Below are positions 27,290-36,007 of a DNA stretch of 64,000 bases, piece by piece; within the stretch, counting starts at the first letter, position 1, and the number at the start of each line of letters is the position of its first letter. The notes below the pieces were generated by a model. The model worked only from the letters and a program-made list of their open reading frames with translations. It was not told the origin of the DNA and did not search any database. This stretch comes from Coriobacteriia bacterium (GTDB lineage: Bacteria > Actinomycetota > Coriobacteriia > Coriobacteriales > QAMH01): NCBI GenBank assembly GCA_003149935.1, contig QAMH01000006.1, positions 649,557-713,556 on the forward strand. The letters run 5' to 3'. The translations under genes and the position numbers were made by a program.

Positions 27290-28444
27290 ATGTACCAGAT
27301 ATCATTTGCGGTCGATTCGAGGGCCGAATTTGGAATTGTCGAAAGATATCTCAAGCTTCTTGATAACGATAGAGATGTCAAACTCACCATCCTCGCAACC
27401 GGTTCTTTCGTCGAAGAGGAGTTTGGTTGCCAGGTTGACCTAGCAAAGAAGCATGGTTTCGACATCTCATTTGAACTGCACCTACCACCTGGTTATTCAT
27501 CCAACGCTGAAGTAATAAACCGCATGGCTGCATGCCTCAGTTCATTTGGAGAGTATTTCGAAACGACACGCCCGGACTTGCTTATCGTACTTGGTGATAG
27601 ATACGAAATGCTTGCGGTATCAGTTGCGGCGGCAATGCAGAGAATTCCTATTCTGCATTTGCATGGCGGTGAGGCAACCTACGGAAATTATGACGAGTTT
27701 ATTCGCCATTCGATTACTAAACTCAGCACATTCCATTTTGCCTCATGCGAAGAATACAGAGATAGAATTATTCAGCTCGGCGAGCATCCTGATCGTGTGT
27801 TTTGTCTAGGCGCTTTGGGGGCAGAGAATTGCGTTTTGCTGAGCGAGCGCGCCTCCATGGAGCAACTCCCGCTTACCCCAAGCAAGGATTTCTGTATTGT
27901 GCTGTTTCATCCCGAGACACTTTCAAACATTGATGTTATCGAACAGACAGAGACACTCCTTTCTGCATGCGATATGCACTCCGACCTCGAGTTCATCTTT
28001 CTAGGATCAAATGCAGACACGCAAGCAAATGAAATTCGTAATACAGTCAAAGACTATGTCGCATCTCATGACAATGCGTCTTATCTTGAAAACTTGCCCG
28101 TTGACAGCTTCTTGCACCTGCTAAAACACGCCGAATGCCTCATTGGAAACTCGTCTTCTGGAATTATTGAAGCACCAAGTCTCGGAGTTCCTACGGTAAA
28201 TATCGGGAATAGGCAAAAAGGCCGCGTACGGGCAGAAAGCGTAATTGACGTTGCATGCGACAGCACGCAAATTTCAGGTGCCATTAATTGGGCGCAAGCA
28301 CACAAGGGTGAAAAATCTACCAATCCATATTATCGGGAAGATGCAGCTCGTTCATACTACAAAAAGACAAAAGAGCTTCTTGAGGTCATTTCTGAGAAAG
28401 GCATCATGCCGAAGGAGTTTTATGACCTGGGATACCAAGCGTAA
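27290..28444 (+). CDS. neuC: UDP-N-acetylglucosamine 2-epimerase, hydrolysing (NeuC/LegG family)
   Basis: The 384-residue GT-B-fold enzyme converts UDP-GlcNAc to ManNAc and UDP, or UDP-diacetyl-bacillosamine to the corresponding manno sugar. Family marks are VDSRAEFGIVERYLK at the N-terminus, VLGDRYEMLA, HLHGGE near 124, IGNSSSGIIEAPSLGVPTVNIG and NRQKGR. AAAGGAG lies upstream of the ATG. The stop codon lies inside a perfect 30-bp palindrome at 28437-28466. It provides the substrate of NeuB. Confidence 0.9.
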   Translation: MYQISFAVDSRAEFGIVERYLKLLDNDRDVKLTILATGSFVEEEFGCQVDLAKKHGFDISFELHLPPGYSSNAEVINRMAACLSSFGEYFETTRPDLLIVLGDRYEMLAVSVAAAMQRIPILHLHGGEATYGNYDEFIRHSITKLSTFHFASCEEYRDRIIQLGEHPDRVFCLGALGAENCVLLSERASMEQLPLTPSKDFCIVLFHPETLSNIDVIEQTETLLSACDMHSDLEFIFLGSNADTQANEIRNTVKDYVASHDNASYLENLPVDSFLHLLKHAECLIGNSSSGIIEAPSLGVPTVNIGNRQKGRVRAESVIDVACDSTQISGAINWAQAHKGEKSTNPYYREDAARSYYKKTKELLEVISEKGIMPKEFYDLGYQA

Positions 28445-28466
28445 ACTATAATTATAGTTTACGCTT
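28437..28466. repeat. Perfect 30-bp palindrome over the neuC stop codon
   Basis: The left half AAGCGTAAACTATAA and right half TTATAGTTTACGCTT are exact reverse complements with no spacer. In RNA it would give a stem of about 12-13 bp with a small AU loop. No U-tract follows on either strand, so it is not a standard intrinsic terminator. It could be a processing or mRNA-end structure, or a dimeric operator. Confidence 0.85.
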
Positions 28467-28502
28467 GAAAATCCAAACACAGAGGGTTGCTTCAATCCCG
28501 AT

Positions 28503-29702
28503 ATGCAAAGGTGTATTTTGACTAGTCTCGTGAATATACTGAAAAAGATAGCCAACGTGATAGAAAAAAAGAGCGTCAGTCCTTTTTCCACCCCGGTCAC
28601 CAAACAAATCTCCTACCTTGAATCACTCAAGGAACCTCATGATTTAATCGAACGGTCGTTCATGCAGTACAAATGCCAGATGAAGTTAAAAGGAATGCTT
28701 GTTCACTCTCTGATTAACCTTGCTTCTGCACCACTGCTCCTTGTTATTCTCTTGCGAAAAGAGAGTCCCATTACCCCATGCAGAGACATATGCGACAAAG
28801 ATACCCCCCGCGCAGCCTATTTCGATGATTTGACAACCGATATCATTCCAATCGAGATTTCTTCAAGCTTTGACATCGTCCCCTGTTCTTCCACATCACA
28901 GGGCCGTCTTACAAAAAAAGACAGAGCCTTTTTCAGGCAGATTGTCGTGCGCTACCCATTCTCATGGCATTTCCTTCTAAAGACGCTTGTAAAAGTACGG
29001 CAGTATAGAGGTGTCATCGACTCTATAAATCCAAAGGCTTTTATAGTGTGCAGCGAATATTCATTTGCATCCTCGCTTATGACGGCGTACCTGCATGAAA
29101 ATGGAATAGTTCATATCAATGTGATGCACGGTGAGAAACTCTTTTTTATTCGTGATAGTTTTTTTCAATTTGATCGTTGCTACGTTTGGGATGACAAGCT
29201 CGTTGACCTGTTCATTGATTTACGGGCGCACCGTAATCAATTCCATGTTTCTATACCTCCCTCATTGCGATTGTGCATCCAAGAGGGTAGAAAGCGATAT
29301 GACTTCACTTATTATCTTGGAGGAGAGACGCGACAACAATTGGACGCAATCTTATTGCACATGTTAAAGCTTCGTAAAAAGGGATTTCATTTATGCATCC
29401 GTCCTCATCCGCGATATACAGATGTAAGTGAGTTGGCACCTTTCATCAATGCCGGAATTCATCTCGAAACGTGCGAGTGTGTATCAATTGAAGAGTCACT
29501 TTCAACCACCCGCCATGCTCTTTCACTTTATTCGACTGTTTTGCGACAAGCATACGAAAACGGCATTCCGATAGTAATAGACGATTTATCCGATTCTTCA
29601 AAGTACAGACAGTTGCAAGAGACTCGTTTCGCTATCCTTGCAAAGCCGCATACTCTACTATCCGACTACATTGATAACGGGATTGCCGAAAAACAGGCCT
29701 GA
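28503..29702 (+). CDS. Putative sialyltransferase-like glycosyltransferase
   Basis: The 399-residue protein fits no family I can name with certainty. Features suggest a GT-B glycosyltransferase: an internal NVMHGEKLF block (about 210-220), and in the C-terminal half an HP pair in IRPHPRYTD (H302-P303) followed 40 residues later by SLYSTVLRQAYENG (S344). HP and S motifs with this spacing occur in bacterial sialyl- and polysialyltransferases (GT38, GT52). No clear D/E-D/E-G motif was found. It follows neuC by 58 bp and would be the natural user of CMP-nonulosonic acid in this locus. The start lacks a good Shine-Dalgarno. Confidence 0.5.
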   Translation: MQRCILTSLVNILKKIANVIEKKSVSPFSTPVTKQISYLESLKEPHDLIERSFMQYKCQMKLKGMLVHSLINLASAPLLLVILLRKESPITPCRDICDKDTPRAAYFDDLTTDIIPIEISSSFDIVPCSSTSQGRLTKKDRAFFRQIVVRYPFSWHFLLKTLVKVRQYRGVIDSINPKAFIVCSEYSFASSLMTAYLHENGIVHINVMHGEKLFFIRDSFFQFDRCYVWDDKLVDLFIDLRAHRNQFHVSIPPSLRLCIQEGRKRYDFTYYLGGETRQQLDAILLHMLKLRKKGFHLCIRPHPRYTDVSELAPFINAGIHLETCECVSIEESLSTTRHALSLYSTVLRQAYENGIPIVIDDLSDSSKYRQLQETRFAILAKPHTLLSDYIDNGIAEKQA

Positions 29703-29717
29703 ATCTTGCAGCAACAA

Positions 29718-30458
29718 TCATCCGTGCTGGGCAATAGCGTCTCTTGCTAGCTGCATATTCGCTTCATACTCAGCTTTCGGCACTTTTCCCTGCCGAAGTA
29801 AGTAGTCCCCATAATCTTCAGCCGTTTCCATACCATCTGCTGTTACATCTTTCCGCGCAAAGACTTTTCCAAACGTCTTAATAACGATTTTAACGTCATA
29901 TATAAATGAAATATTTTCTATATAGACGAGATCCATTTGGAGTTTATCTTCCCATGAAATTGCATTTCGCCCACTAACCTGGGCTAGTCCAGATAGACCG
30001 GGGGCAACAAGATGCCTTTTCCGTTGTTCGGGAGACATGAAAACCATATCGCGTACGAGCTGGGGGCGAGGTCCCGTTACAGACATATCTCCCTTCAGGA
30101 TGTTAAATAACTCCGGAAGCTCATCAAGAGATGTCGAGCGCAAGAACTTTCCAAATGAGGTCAAACGCATGTCATCTGGCAGTAAATTACCGTCCTCGTC
30201 CCGCTCGTCAGTCATCGTTCGAAATTTATACAAATAGAATATCGTCTCACACCCTGTTGAAGGATCAATTTTGCCAGGACGAAGTTGCTTGAACAGTACA
30301 GGGTTTCCCAACTTAATCCGAACGAGAACCGCAACAATTAACAGCAGCCAAGACAAACCCAGGATGCCAAGAAGCGAACAGAGAACATCCAGGCCGCGTT
30401 TGATTATTCGCGCGTATATGCCTTTTGGAACGTCCGAGGTATCAATAGGGGCAAGCAT
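29718..30458 (-). CDS. Phosphoglycosyl transferase (PglC/WbaP-type initiating sugar transferase)
   Basis: The 246-residue membrane enzyme transfers a sugar-1-phosphate from a UDP-sugar to undecaprenyl phosphate, starting repeat-unit assembly. It has one re-entrant hydrophobic segment at about 25-48, the FRTMTDE motif, DELPELFNILKGDMSVTGPRP, and a C-terminal domain. The short form without extra N-terminal helices is the PglC type. It is the last gene of a minus-strand unit behind PglE-like and PglF-like genes, an order that suggests UDP-bacillosamine-type sugar as donor. It is convergent with the putative sialyltransferase gene (15 bp gap). Confidence 0.9.
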   Translation of the reverse strand: MLAPIDTSDVPKGIYARIIKRGLDVLCSLLGILGLSWLLLIVAVLVRIKLGNPVLFKQLRPGKIDPSTGCETIFYLYKFRTMTDERDEDGNLLPDDMRLTSFGKFLRSTSLDELPELFNILKGDMSVTGPRPQLVRDMVFMSPEQRKRHLVAPGLSGLAQVSGRNAISWEDKLQMDLVYIENISFIYDVKIVIKTFGKVFARKDVTADGMETAEDYGDYLLRQGKVPKAEYEANMQLARDAIAQHG

Positions 30459-30467
30459 GAAGAACCC

Positions 30468-31730
30468 TTATTCAAAGCAAGCGCAAACTGCCTGTATAAT
30501 CTTGTCTTGCTGTTTGGGAGTCATCTTGTTGTCACTCGGCAAGCATAAACCGCGATGGAAAATATCTGAACCGATATCGAGCGGTCTGCCATCGACCCCC
30601 ACAGAACCACCGGAGATATATGCGTTCGTAAGACAGCGTCCGTCCCCTTCACGCGTCACAAAGGGACTCATGCGAAATATGGGCTGTATATGCATCGGCT
30701 TCCATATGGGACGCCCCTCCGCATTAAGTGCCGCGAGAACCTCTAATATCTCTGTAGGACTGCTCTTGCCCGCCTCCGATTTATAGAGAGCATCTTGTTC
30801 TCCACGAACCTGCGGTGCCATCGCATCAGAATCGATGAGTAAACAGCTTAACCAGTGGTTGGGTTCAGAAATTTCGCAATCAAATGGGTTCATGCTCACG
30901 GGCACATCCCTGAACCCCTCTTTGTAACGCTCGTAGATAGCTTGCTTTTGAATGATGTGCTCCTCGAGATACGGAAGCTGCCCGCGAACCACGCCAGCAA
31001 TCACATTGCTCATGCGGTAGTTATAACCCAACTCCTCATGTTGATACCATGGAGCGTTTTCGCGGCTTTGAGTAGACCATTTACGAACACGATTGGCATC
31101 ATCCTCGTTATCGGTAAGCAGCATCCCCCCGGAACTTCCCGTTATAATCTTGTTTCCGTTAAAGCTGATAGCGCTCACTTTGCCAAAGGTTCCGGTTTGC
31201 TTGCCTTTATATATGGCACCAAGACTTTCGGCAGCGTCTTCCACAAGAATCGCTCCATGGGCATCGCAAATCGAGCAAATCTCGTCCATTTTCGCGGGAG
31301 TACCATAGAGATGAGCAAGCACAACGACTTTAGCATCAGGATGAAGTCCGAAACCCCTCTCAAGGGCCACAGGATCCATGTTCCAGGTCTCGTATTCACT
31401 ATCCACAAAAACCGGAACACCCCCTTCGTAGATTACGGGATTCACAGTGGCCGAAAAGGTCATATCGCTGCACAAAACCTCGTCGCCGGGTTTTATGCCC
31501 GCTAGCTTCATAGCAAGATGAAGCGCACTTGTGCCAGCGGACAGTGCAACCGCATACCCACAGCCCACTTTCTCGCAAATCTCCCGCTCAATGGCATTGA
31601 TATTGCCACCCACTGTAGACATCCAGTTGGTATCATAAGCTTCGGACATGTACTTAAGCTCATCGCCATGCATAGTGGGCGACGAAAGCCAGACCTTCTG
31701 GTCAAACGGGACGATTTTATTCAGAGGCAT
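30468..31730 (-). CDS. DegT/DnrJ/EryC1 sugar aminotransferase (PglE/LegC-like)
   Basis: The PLP enzyme has 420 residues from ATG 31730, which has AAGGA upstream; the longer frame overlaps the preceding gene. Visible motifs are SSPTMHGDE, LSAGTSALHLAM, the EDAAESLGA strand and the SFNGNKIITGSSGG block bearing the PLP lysine. It would transaminate UDP-4-keto-6-deoxy-GlcNAc made by the dehydratase encoded directly upstream, giving UDP-4-amino sugar for bacillosamine or legionaminic acid. It starts 13 bp after the dehydratase stop. An acetyltransferase to finish this route is available at 24924. Confidence 0.9.
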   Translation of the reverse strand: MPLNKIVPFDQKVWLSSPTMHGDELKYMSEAYDTNWMSTVGGNINAIEREICEKVGCGYAVALSAGTSALHLAMKLAGIKPGDEVLCSDMTFSATVNPVIYEGGVPVFVDSEYETWNMDPVALERGFGLHPDAKVVVLAHLYGTPAKMDEICSICDAHGAILVEDAAESLGAIYKGKQTGTFGKVSAISFNGNKIITGSSGGMLLTDNEDDANRVRKWSTQSRENAPWYQHEELGYNYRMSNVIAGVVRGQLPYLEEHIIQKQAIYERYKEGFRDVPVSMNPFDCEISEPNHWLSCLLIDSDAMAPQVRGEQDALYKSEAGKSSPTEILEVLAALNAEGRPIWKPMHIQPIFRMSPFVTREGDGRCLTNAYISGGSVGVDGRPLDIGSDIFHRGLCLPSDNKMTPKQQDKIIQAVCACFE

Positions 31731-31743
31731 ATGAAACGTCCTT

Positions 31744-33789
31744 CTACTCTCGCAACTTCCCATTTTCAGGCAGAGTGCCAGCCGGATGATTAGCTGTGGC
31801 ATTGTTTACACTTGTCCCACCTGCAACGCATCCGCTGGCAAAACTCGGTTTATACGTGGGCACGACACTGGCCATGATGACCTTGATTGTCTCGCTCTCT
31901 TGCCAACTCTCCTTACCAAGCTCAATAATCTTCCTGCTGACTACATCATCATCCATCTGAATGGGCTGTCCAATGTGAATAAGCCTGTTGGGAGTCTCCT
32001 TGAGCCCTTCTTCGTTCATAAGCATTTCTTCGAAGAGTTTCTCGCCAGGACGAAGGCCGGTATAAACGATGTCGATGTCCACATCAGGTTCGAAGCCGCT
32101 CAGTCGTATGAGCTTACGCGCCATATCGTCAATCTTCACCGGATCTCCCATATCGAGAACGAAGATTTCTCCGCCTTCAGCATAGAAGGCCGCCTGCAAA
32201 ACAAGGCCCACGGCCTCAGGGATAGTCATGAAGTAGCGGATGATGTTCTTATCGGTAACAGTGACAGGGCCACCCTCTGCAATTTGCTTTTGAAACAATG
32301 GAATAACGCTGCCATTGCTGCCAAGCACATTACCAAAGCGAACAGCCGAGAAGATCGTGCGCACAGGACTTAACGTGCCATCGTCATTGAAAAGATTTTC
32401 CTCACATCGCACAGCAGAGCGTCTGTCCATCATCTGAACAATCATCTCGCACACACGCTTGCTTGCACCCATGATATTAGTAGGATTCACAGCTTTATCA
32501 GTGCTGATGAGCACAAAACGGTCCGCGCCGTGCTCGAGCGCTGCTTTCGCGACATTGTACGTTCCCATGACATTGTTCTTAACGGCCTCGTTTGGACTCT
32601 TCTCCATGAGCGGCACGTGTTTGTGCGCAGCAGCATGAAAAACAACATCAGGAGCATATTGGTCAAAAAGCCAAGAAACTCGTCCCTCATCACGCACGGA
32701 ACCAATGAGAACCTCAAGGTTTATTTCTGGATAACAGCGCAAAAGCTCCTGTTGAATTTCATACGCATTGTTCTCATAAATATCGAAAATCACAAGCTGA
32801 CGAGGGCAGTCCGCTGCAATCTGACGGCACAGTTCGCTGCCGATACTTCCGCCACCTCCCGTAATCAAGACAACTTTGTCATGTATGAAATCATGGACTT
32901 CGTCGCTGTTAATGGTTATAGGATCGCGTCCAAGCAAATCTTCAATCTGTACCTCACGCAACCGCGAGACATTTACCTGTCCGTCCAAAAGCTGATAGAT
33001 TCCAGGCATTGCAAGAAGTTTGCAGTCCGTCTGTTGACATATTTCGAGAATATCTCGGCGTACTGTACCCGTCGCACTGGGAATATCGAATACGATTTGC
33101 GTAACGCCATATTCCTTGACCGCATCTATAATGCGCTTGCGTCCTCCGACAATAGGAACACCGTCAAGATACTTTCCAGCTTTCGATGGATTATCGTCAA
33201 TAGCACACACGACTTTCCAATTAAGCTTGTCGCTAAATTTGATTTCATGAATAAGGTCACGTCCGGCAGAACCAGCACCAATAATCATCACATTCTCGGG
33301 CGTCTTGCCATTCACGCTATCAGCACGCATACGCACGCGCGTCATGCGCAGAAAACGATACCCAAAGCGCAAAGCGGCAGTGAAGCAGAAGCCCAGAATG
33401 GCGCCCATAATCCAAAATGAGAGCGGCATACGAATCTGCGTGATGAAATACACGACGAGAATACCAGCCTGAGTCACAAGCCACGAGAGGACTAGATGCG
33501 TGAGCTCCGTTGTCGACGCATAGGTCCAAATGCTGTGATACAGTCTAAACGCCCACATAGAGGCAATAGCTATAAGAATATACGGGATGATCAGAATCTG
33601 ATACGCATGCAGATACGTTTCGCCAATCTGAACAAAATCAAATTCGAAACGCATAAGCAAAGCAAGAATATAAGCAAACGCAATGAAAATTGCGTCGCAC
33701 ACAACAAGTAGCGCCGTACGCACGGCGCGTTTGCGATCCACGTGAATACGCTTCATTTCGTCAGCAGCGTCTTTGTTTTCAGCAGACAA
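31744..33789 (-). CDS. Membrane-bound UDP-GlcNAc 4,6-dehydratase (PglF/CapD-like)
   Basis: The 681-residue protein has four membrane helices (about 25-145), a CoA-binding-like Rossmann domain (VMIIGAGSAGRDLI, about 165) and a C-terminal SDR domain (VVLITGGGGSIGSELCRQI, about 310). The active-site stretch STDKAVNPTNIMGASKR has Met in place of the usual catalytic Tyr, a hallmark of the FlaA1/PglF dehydratases. It makes UDP-4-keto-6-deoxy-GlcNAc. It is followed by the matching aminotransferase and phosphoglycosyl transferase, and preceded by a DUF4012 gene, all on the minus strand. Confidence 0.92.
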   Translation of the reverse strand: MSAENKDAADEMKRIHVDRKRAVRTALLVVCDAIFIAFAYILALLMRFEFDFVQIGETYLHAYQILIIPYILIAIASMWAFRLYHSIWTYASTTELTHLVLSWLVTQAGILVVYFITQIRMPLSFWIMGAILGFCFTAALRFGYRFLRMTRVRMRADSVNGKTPENVMIIGAGSAGRDLIHEIKFSDKLNWKVVCAIDDNPSKAGKYLDGVPIVGGRKRIIDAVKEYGVTQIVFDIPSATGTVRRDILEICQQTDCKLLAMPGIYQLLDGQVNVSRLREVQIEDLLGRDPITINSDEVHDFIHDKVVLITGGGGSIGSELCRQIAADCPRQLVIFDIYENNAYEIQQELLRCYPEINLEVLIGSVRDEGRVSWLFDQYAPDVVFHAAAHKHVPLMEKSPNEAVKNNVMGTYNVAKAALEHGADRFVLISTDKAVNPTNIMGASKRVCEMIVQMMDRRSAVRCEENLFNDDGTLSPVRTIFSAVRFGNVLGSNGSVIPLFQKQIAEGGPVTVTDKNIIRYFMTIPEAVGLVLQAAFYAEGGEIFVLDMGDPVKIDDMARKLIRLSGFEPDVDIDIVYTGLRPGEKLFEEMLMNEEGLKETPNRLIHIGQPIQMDDDVVSRKIIELGKESWQESETIKVIMASVVPTYKPSFASGCVAGGTSVNNATANHPAGTLPENGKLRE

Positions 33790-33832
33790 CGCAACCTTCT
33801 CCTCTTGCGCAAAATATCATCGACATCCTCAC

Positions 33833-35872
33833 CTACTCTTGGCCCAAAGGTGTCGTATCAATCACAAGTGTCTCGACCGCGTTTGGTGAAGTCGTGACAG
33901 TATATGTCAATGTCGTGCTTTGCAGACCTTCGATCATCGTAACACCGTACCAAACCTCATGGCCGTTGTAAGTCGCCCGCGTCATAGGTTCAATCCCAGG
34001 TTGTGTATACCAAACACCCACATCGTCAAAAAAAGTATCGGGTGCAAAATCACCCTCAACTTGAAGATCAGTAATGACGCCACCCATGGGTGCAAACAAG
34101 TACACGTCCAGAATCATATCTCCCTTTGAGCGCACCTTACCAACAGCATACTGATCAGGAGTTGTAAGAATTGCAGGAAGGTTTGCAGCATCGTCAGGAG
34201 AAAGCGTATTCGTAATTGTCGTCGTTACGGAATAACTTGTTGATCCGTCAGCATTCTTGGTCTCATTACCCACGGTCGTATCCGAATTGATATACCAATT
34301 GCCCTTTGAAGCAACTGTCGTCGCAAGATAAACACCGAGTTCCGGATTAGCCTCGCTCATTGAGATCGCACACGCTGCATCGAGCTTTTCAATTACAGCC
34401 TGCTCTTCAGGATTGGCCACCCACATGTAGATGCGCTTATCAGCAATCGAATCCCCTATAACCTGCACGGCGCTCAGCATGCTAACAGAATCAATGTTTC
34501 CAAAAAATGCATCGAGGGCAAGGGAGGCAACCTCGCTAAAGAAGGCGTTTTGTTTTGCCGATGCTAGAGCGTATGCGGTTTTCTGATCATCAGCTGCAAT
34601 GTCGGGACTCTCGGTAGATTCATCTTCAAATGACTCGGTGCTATACATGATATATGCGGAATTCATTAGAACTTCCGCAGCATTCGAACCGTTTACCGCG
34701 ACACCATCCGACGTAGTCACTCCTCCAGTTAGCTCTAGTATGGATTGCAAAAAGACCGGGTCGACAGAAATAATGCCATCGAATGGAGGCTTCTTGTTCG
34801 CATCCCAGATTGATTTCATAATCTCAGCAGCACGAGGAAAATGCGGGTTATACCCCGCATCGTAGAAATATTCCCCTGCACGAGTCCCAAAGAGAGTCCT
34901 CTCTTCATCAGTCAACTCCAAGACTTCATCTTCAGACTGAGCAAAAGAAAGATTCGGCGCGGTCATTTCACCAATCTCAAGTTTGCCATTATCGACAGTC
35001 ATCAAACCAGTGGATCCTGGAAAACCGCCGACAGAGCGTAGCTCAGCCTCGCTGCACGCCATAATAAGATACGTTCGCGGACCGTTTGCACCAAGAATGC
35101 CTGGCAGCGCTCGTGAGAGGTCGCTCGCGTATCCCGTGACCTCGCTCAGAACGCTCATAAGACTTTTCACAGTCATAACGGGACTCATGAGCTGAACGAT
35201 GTGCGGCTCGCTCAGCTCGTTTACTTGTCGTGCACATTCCCGAATGGTGTCGGACGCTGCTCCAATCGGCGTAAGCATAGCCTGAATCACCGGAATATTG
35301 AAACCGCCATCAACGAAAAGACGCGCATTGCCATCAGTGGACAATCCCTGCGCAATAGGAATGAGCACTTGTTCGGAGAGTTTGTTGGCAACCTCGGCCA
35401 GCGTACGTATCGACTTTACATCATCACCGTACACAGGTATAAAAGTAAGCGGTACCCAAAGTGGACCATTGACATTTGCGTCAAGCTCTTTAGCGATGGA
35501 GTTAAGATTGGTCGCAGTGCGCTGCGCCCCTTGAACATCCCCCGATTGGATCTGGCTGACGAGCGCCGAACCCTGATTCATAAGAATCCTGGCATCATCC
35601 ATTGCGTTTTTTGCGCTCACAGCAAGTGCTGTGCCAGGAACAATCAGCAGCAAAACGATAATCACCGCAACCCCAGCAATAATGGGCTTGCGCACGTGTC
35701 GATGAGTCCTGGTCTTCGATCCATGACTTACGTAATTTGCAGCGCCGTATGGCGCGAGCTCATCCGTTGAAGGACGTGGCGCAGGCTTGCGATAAGGCTG
35801 ATTCGCCGCACTCATTCGCCCGTTTTGCGGGCGACGCATATTCTCGTAATCATCGAGATTCGAATTGTCCAT
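33833..35872 (-). CDS. DUF4012 membrane-anchored protein, copy A
   Basis: The 679-residue protein has a cytoplasmic, Pro-rich N-terminus, one membrane helix at about 65-87 and a large external domain of the DUF4012 family (YLIMACSEAELRSVGGFPGS, then SVDPVFLQSILELTGGV). The family is found in actinobacterial surface polysaccharide loci, but its biochemical role is not established. It shares residue-by-residue organisation with the copy at 44538, so each of the two polysaccharide loci has its own. Transcription probably starts from the promoter at 35969-35998, giving a leader of about 90 nt. Confidence 0.85.
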   Translation of the reverse strand: MDNSNLDDYENMRRPQNGRMSAANQPYRKPAPRPSTDELAPYGAANYVSHGSKTRTHRHVRKPIIAGVAVIIVLLLIVPGTALAVSAKNAMDDARILMNQGSALVSQIQSGDVQGAQRTATNLNSIAKELDANVNGPLWVPLTFIPVYGDDVKSIRTLAEVANKLSEQVLIPIAQGLSTDGNARLFVDGGFNIPVIQAMLTPIGAASDTIRECARQVNELSEPHIVQLMSPVMTVKSLMSVLSEVTGYASDLSRALPGILGANGPRTYLIMACSEAELRSVGGFPGSTGLMTVDNGKLEIGEMTAPNLSFAQSEDEVLELTDEERTLFGTRAGEYFYDAGYNPHFPRAAEIMKSIWDANKKPPFDGIISVDPVFLQSILELTGGVTTSDGVAVNGSNAAEVLMNSAYIMYSTESFEDESTESPDIAADDQKTAYALASAKQNAFFSEVASLALDAFFGNIDSVSMLSAVQVIGDSIADKRIYMWVANPEEQAVIEKLDAACAISMSEANPELGVYLATTVASKGNWYINSDTTVGNETKNADGSTSYSVTTTITNTLSPDDAANLPAILTTPDQYAVGKVRSKGDMILDVYLFAPMGGVITDLQVEGDFAPDTFFDDVGVWYTQPGIEPMTRATYNGHEVWYGVTMIEGLQSTTLTYTVTTSPNAVETLVIDTTPLGQE

Positions 35873-35968
35873 ATCTCTCCCGTTGTCCGCATGACCCCGT
35901 CATGCGATTTGCGCGCTATTCGTCGCTTCTTTGTGTGCGCTCGCTTGCTCCCAATTATGTGAACTTGG

Positions 35969-35998
35969 ATTATACACTGCACCTCAAACAAACAACAA
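35969..35998 (-). promoter_or_regulatory. Promoter of the DUF4012-pglF-pglE-pglC-like unit
   Basis: On the minus strand TTGTTG (35993-35998) and TATAAT (35969-35974) are separated by 18 bp, a good sigma-70-type promoter. It points into the DUF4012 gene and the three downstream minus-strand genes. Confidence 0.65.
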
Positions 35999-36007
35999 AA
36001 CAGCAAA

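Noticed and set aside
28437..28466. Intrinsic terminator at the palindrome
   Set aside because: No run of T follows the stem on either strand; listed instead as an unexplained palindrome.
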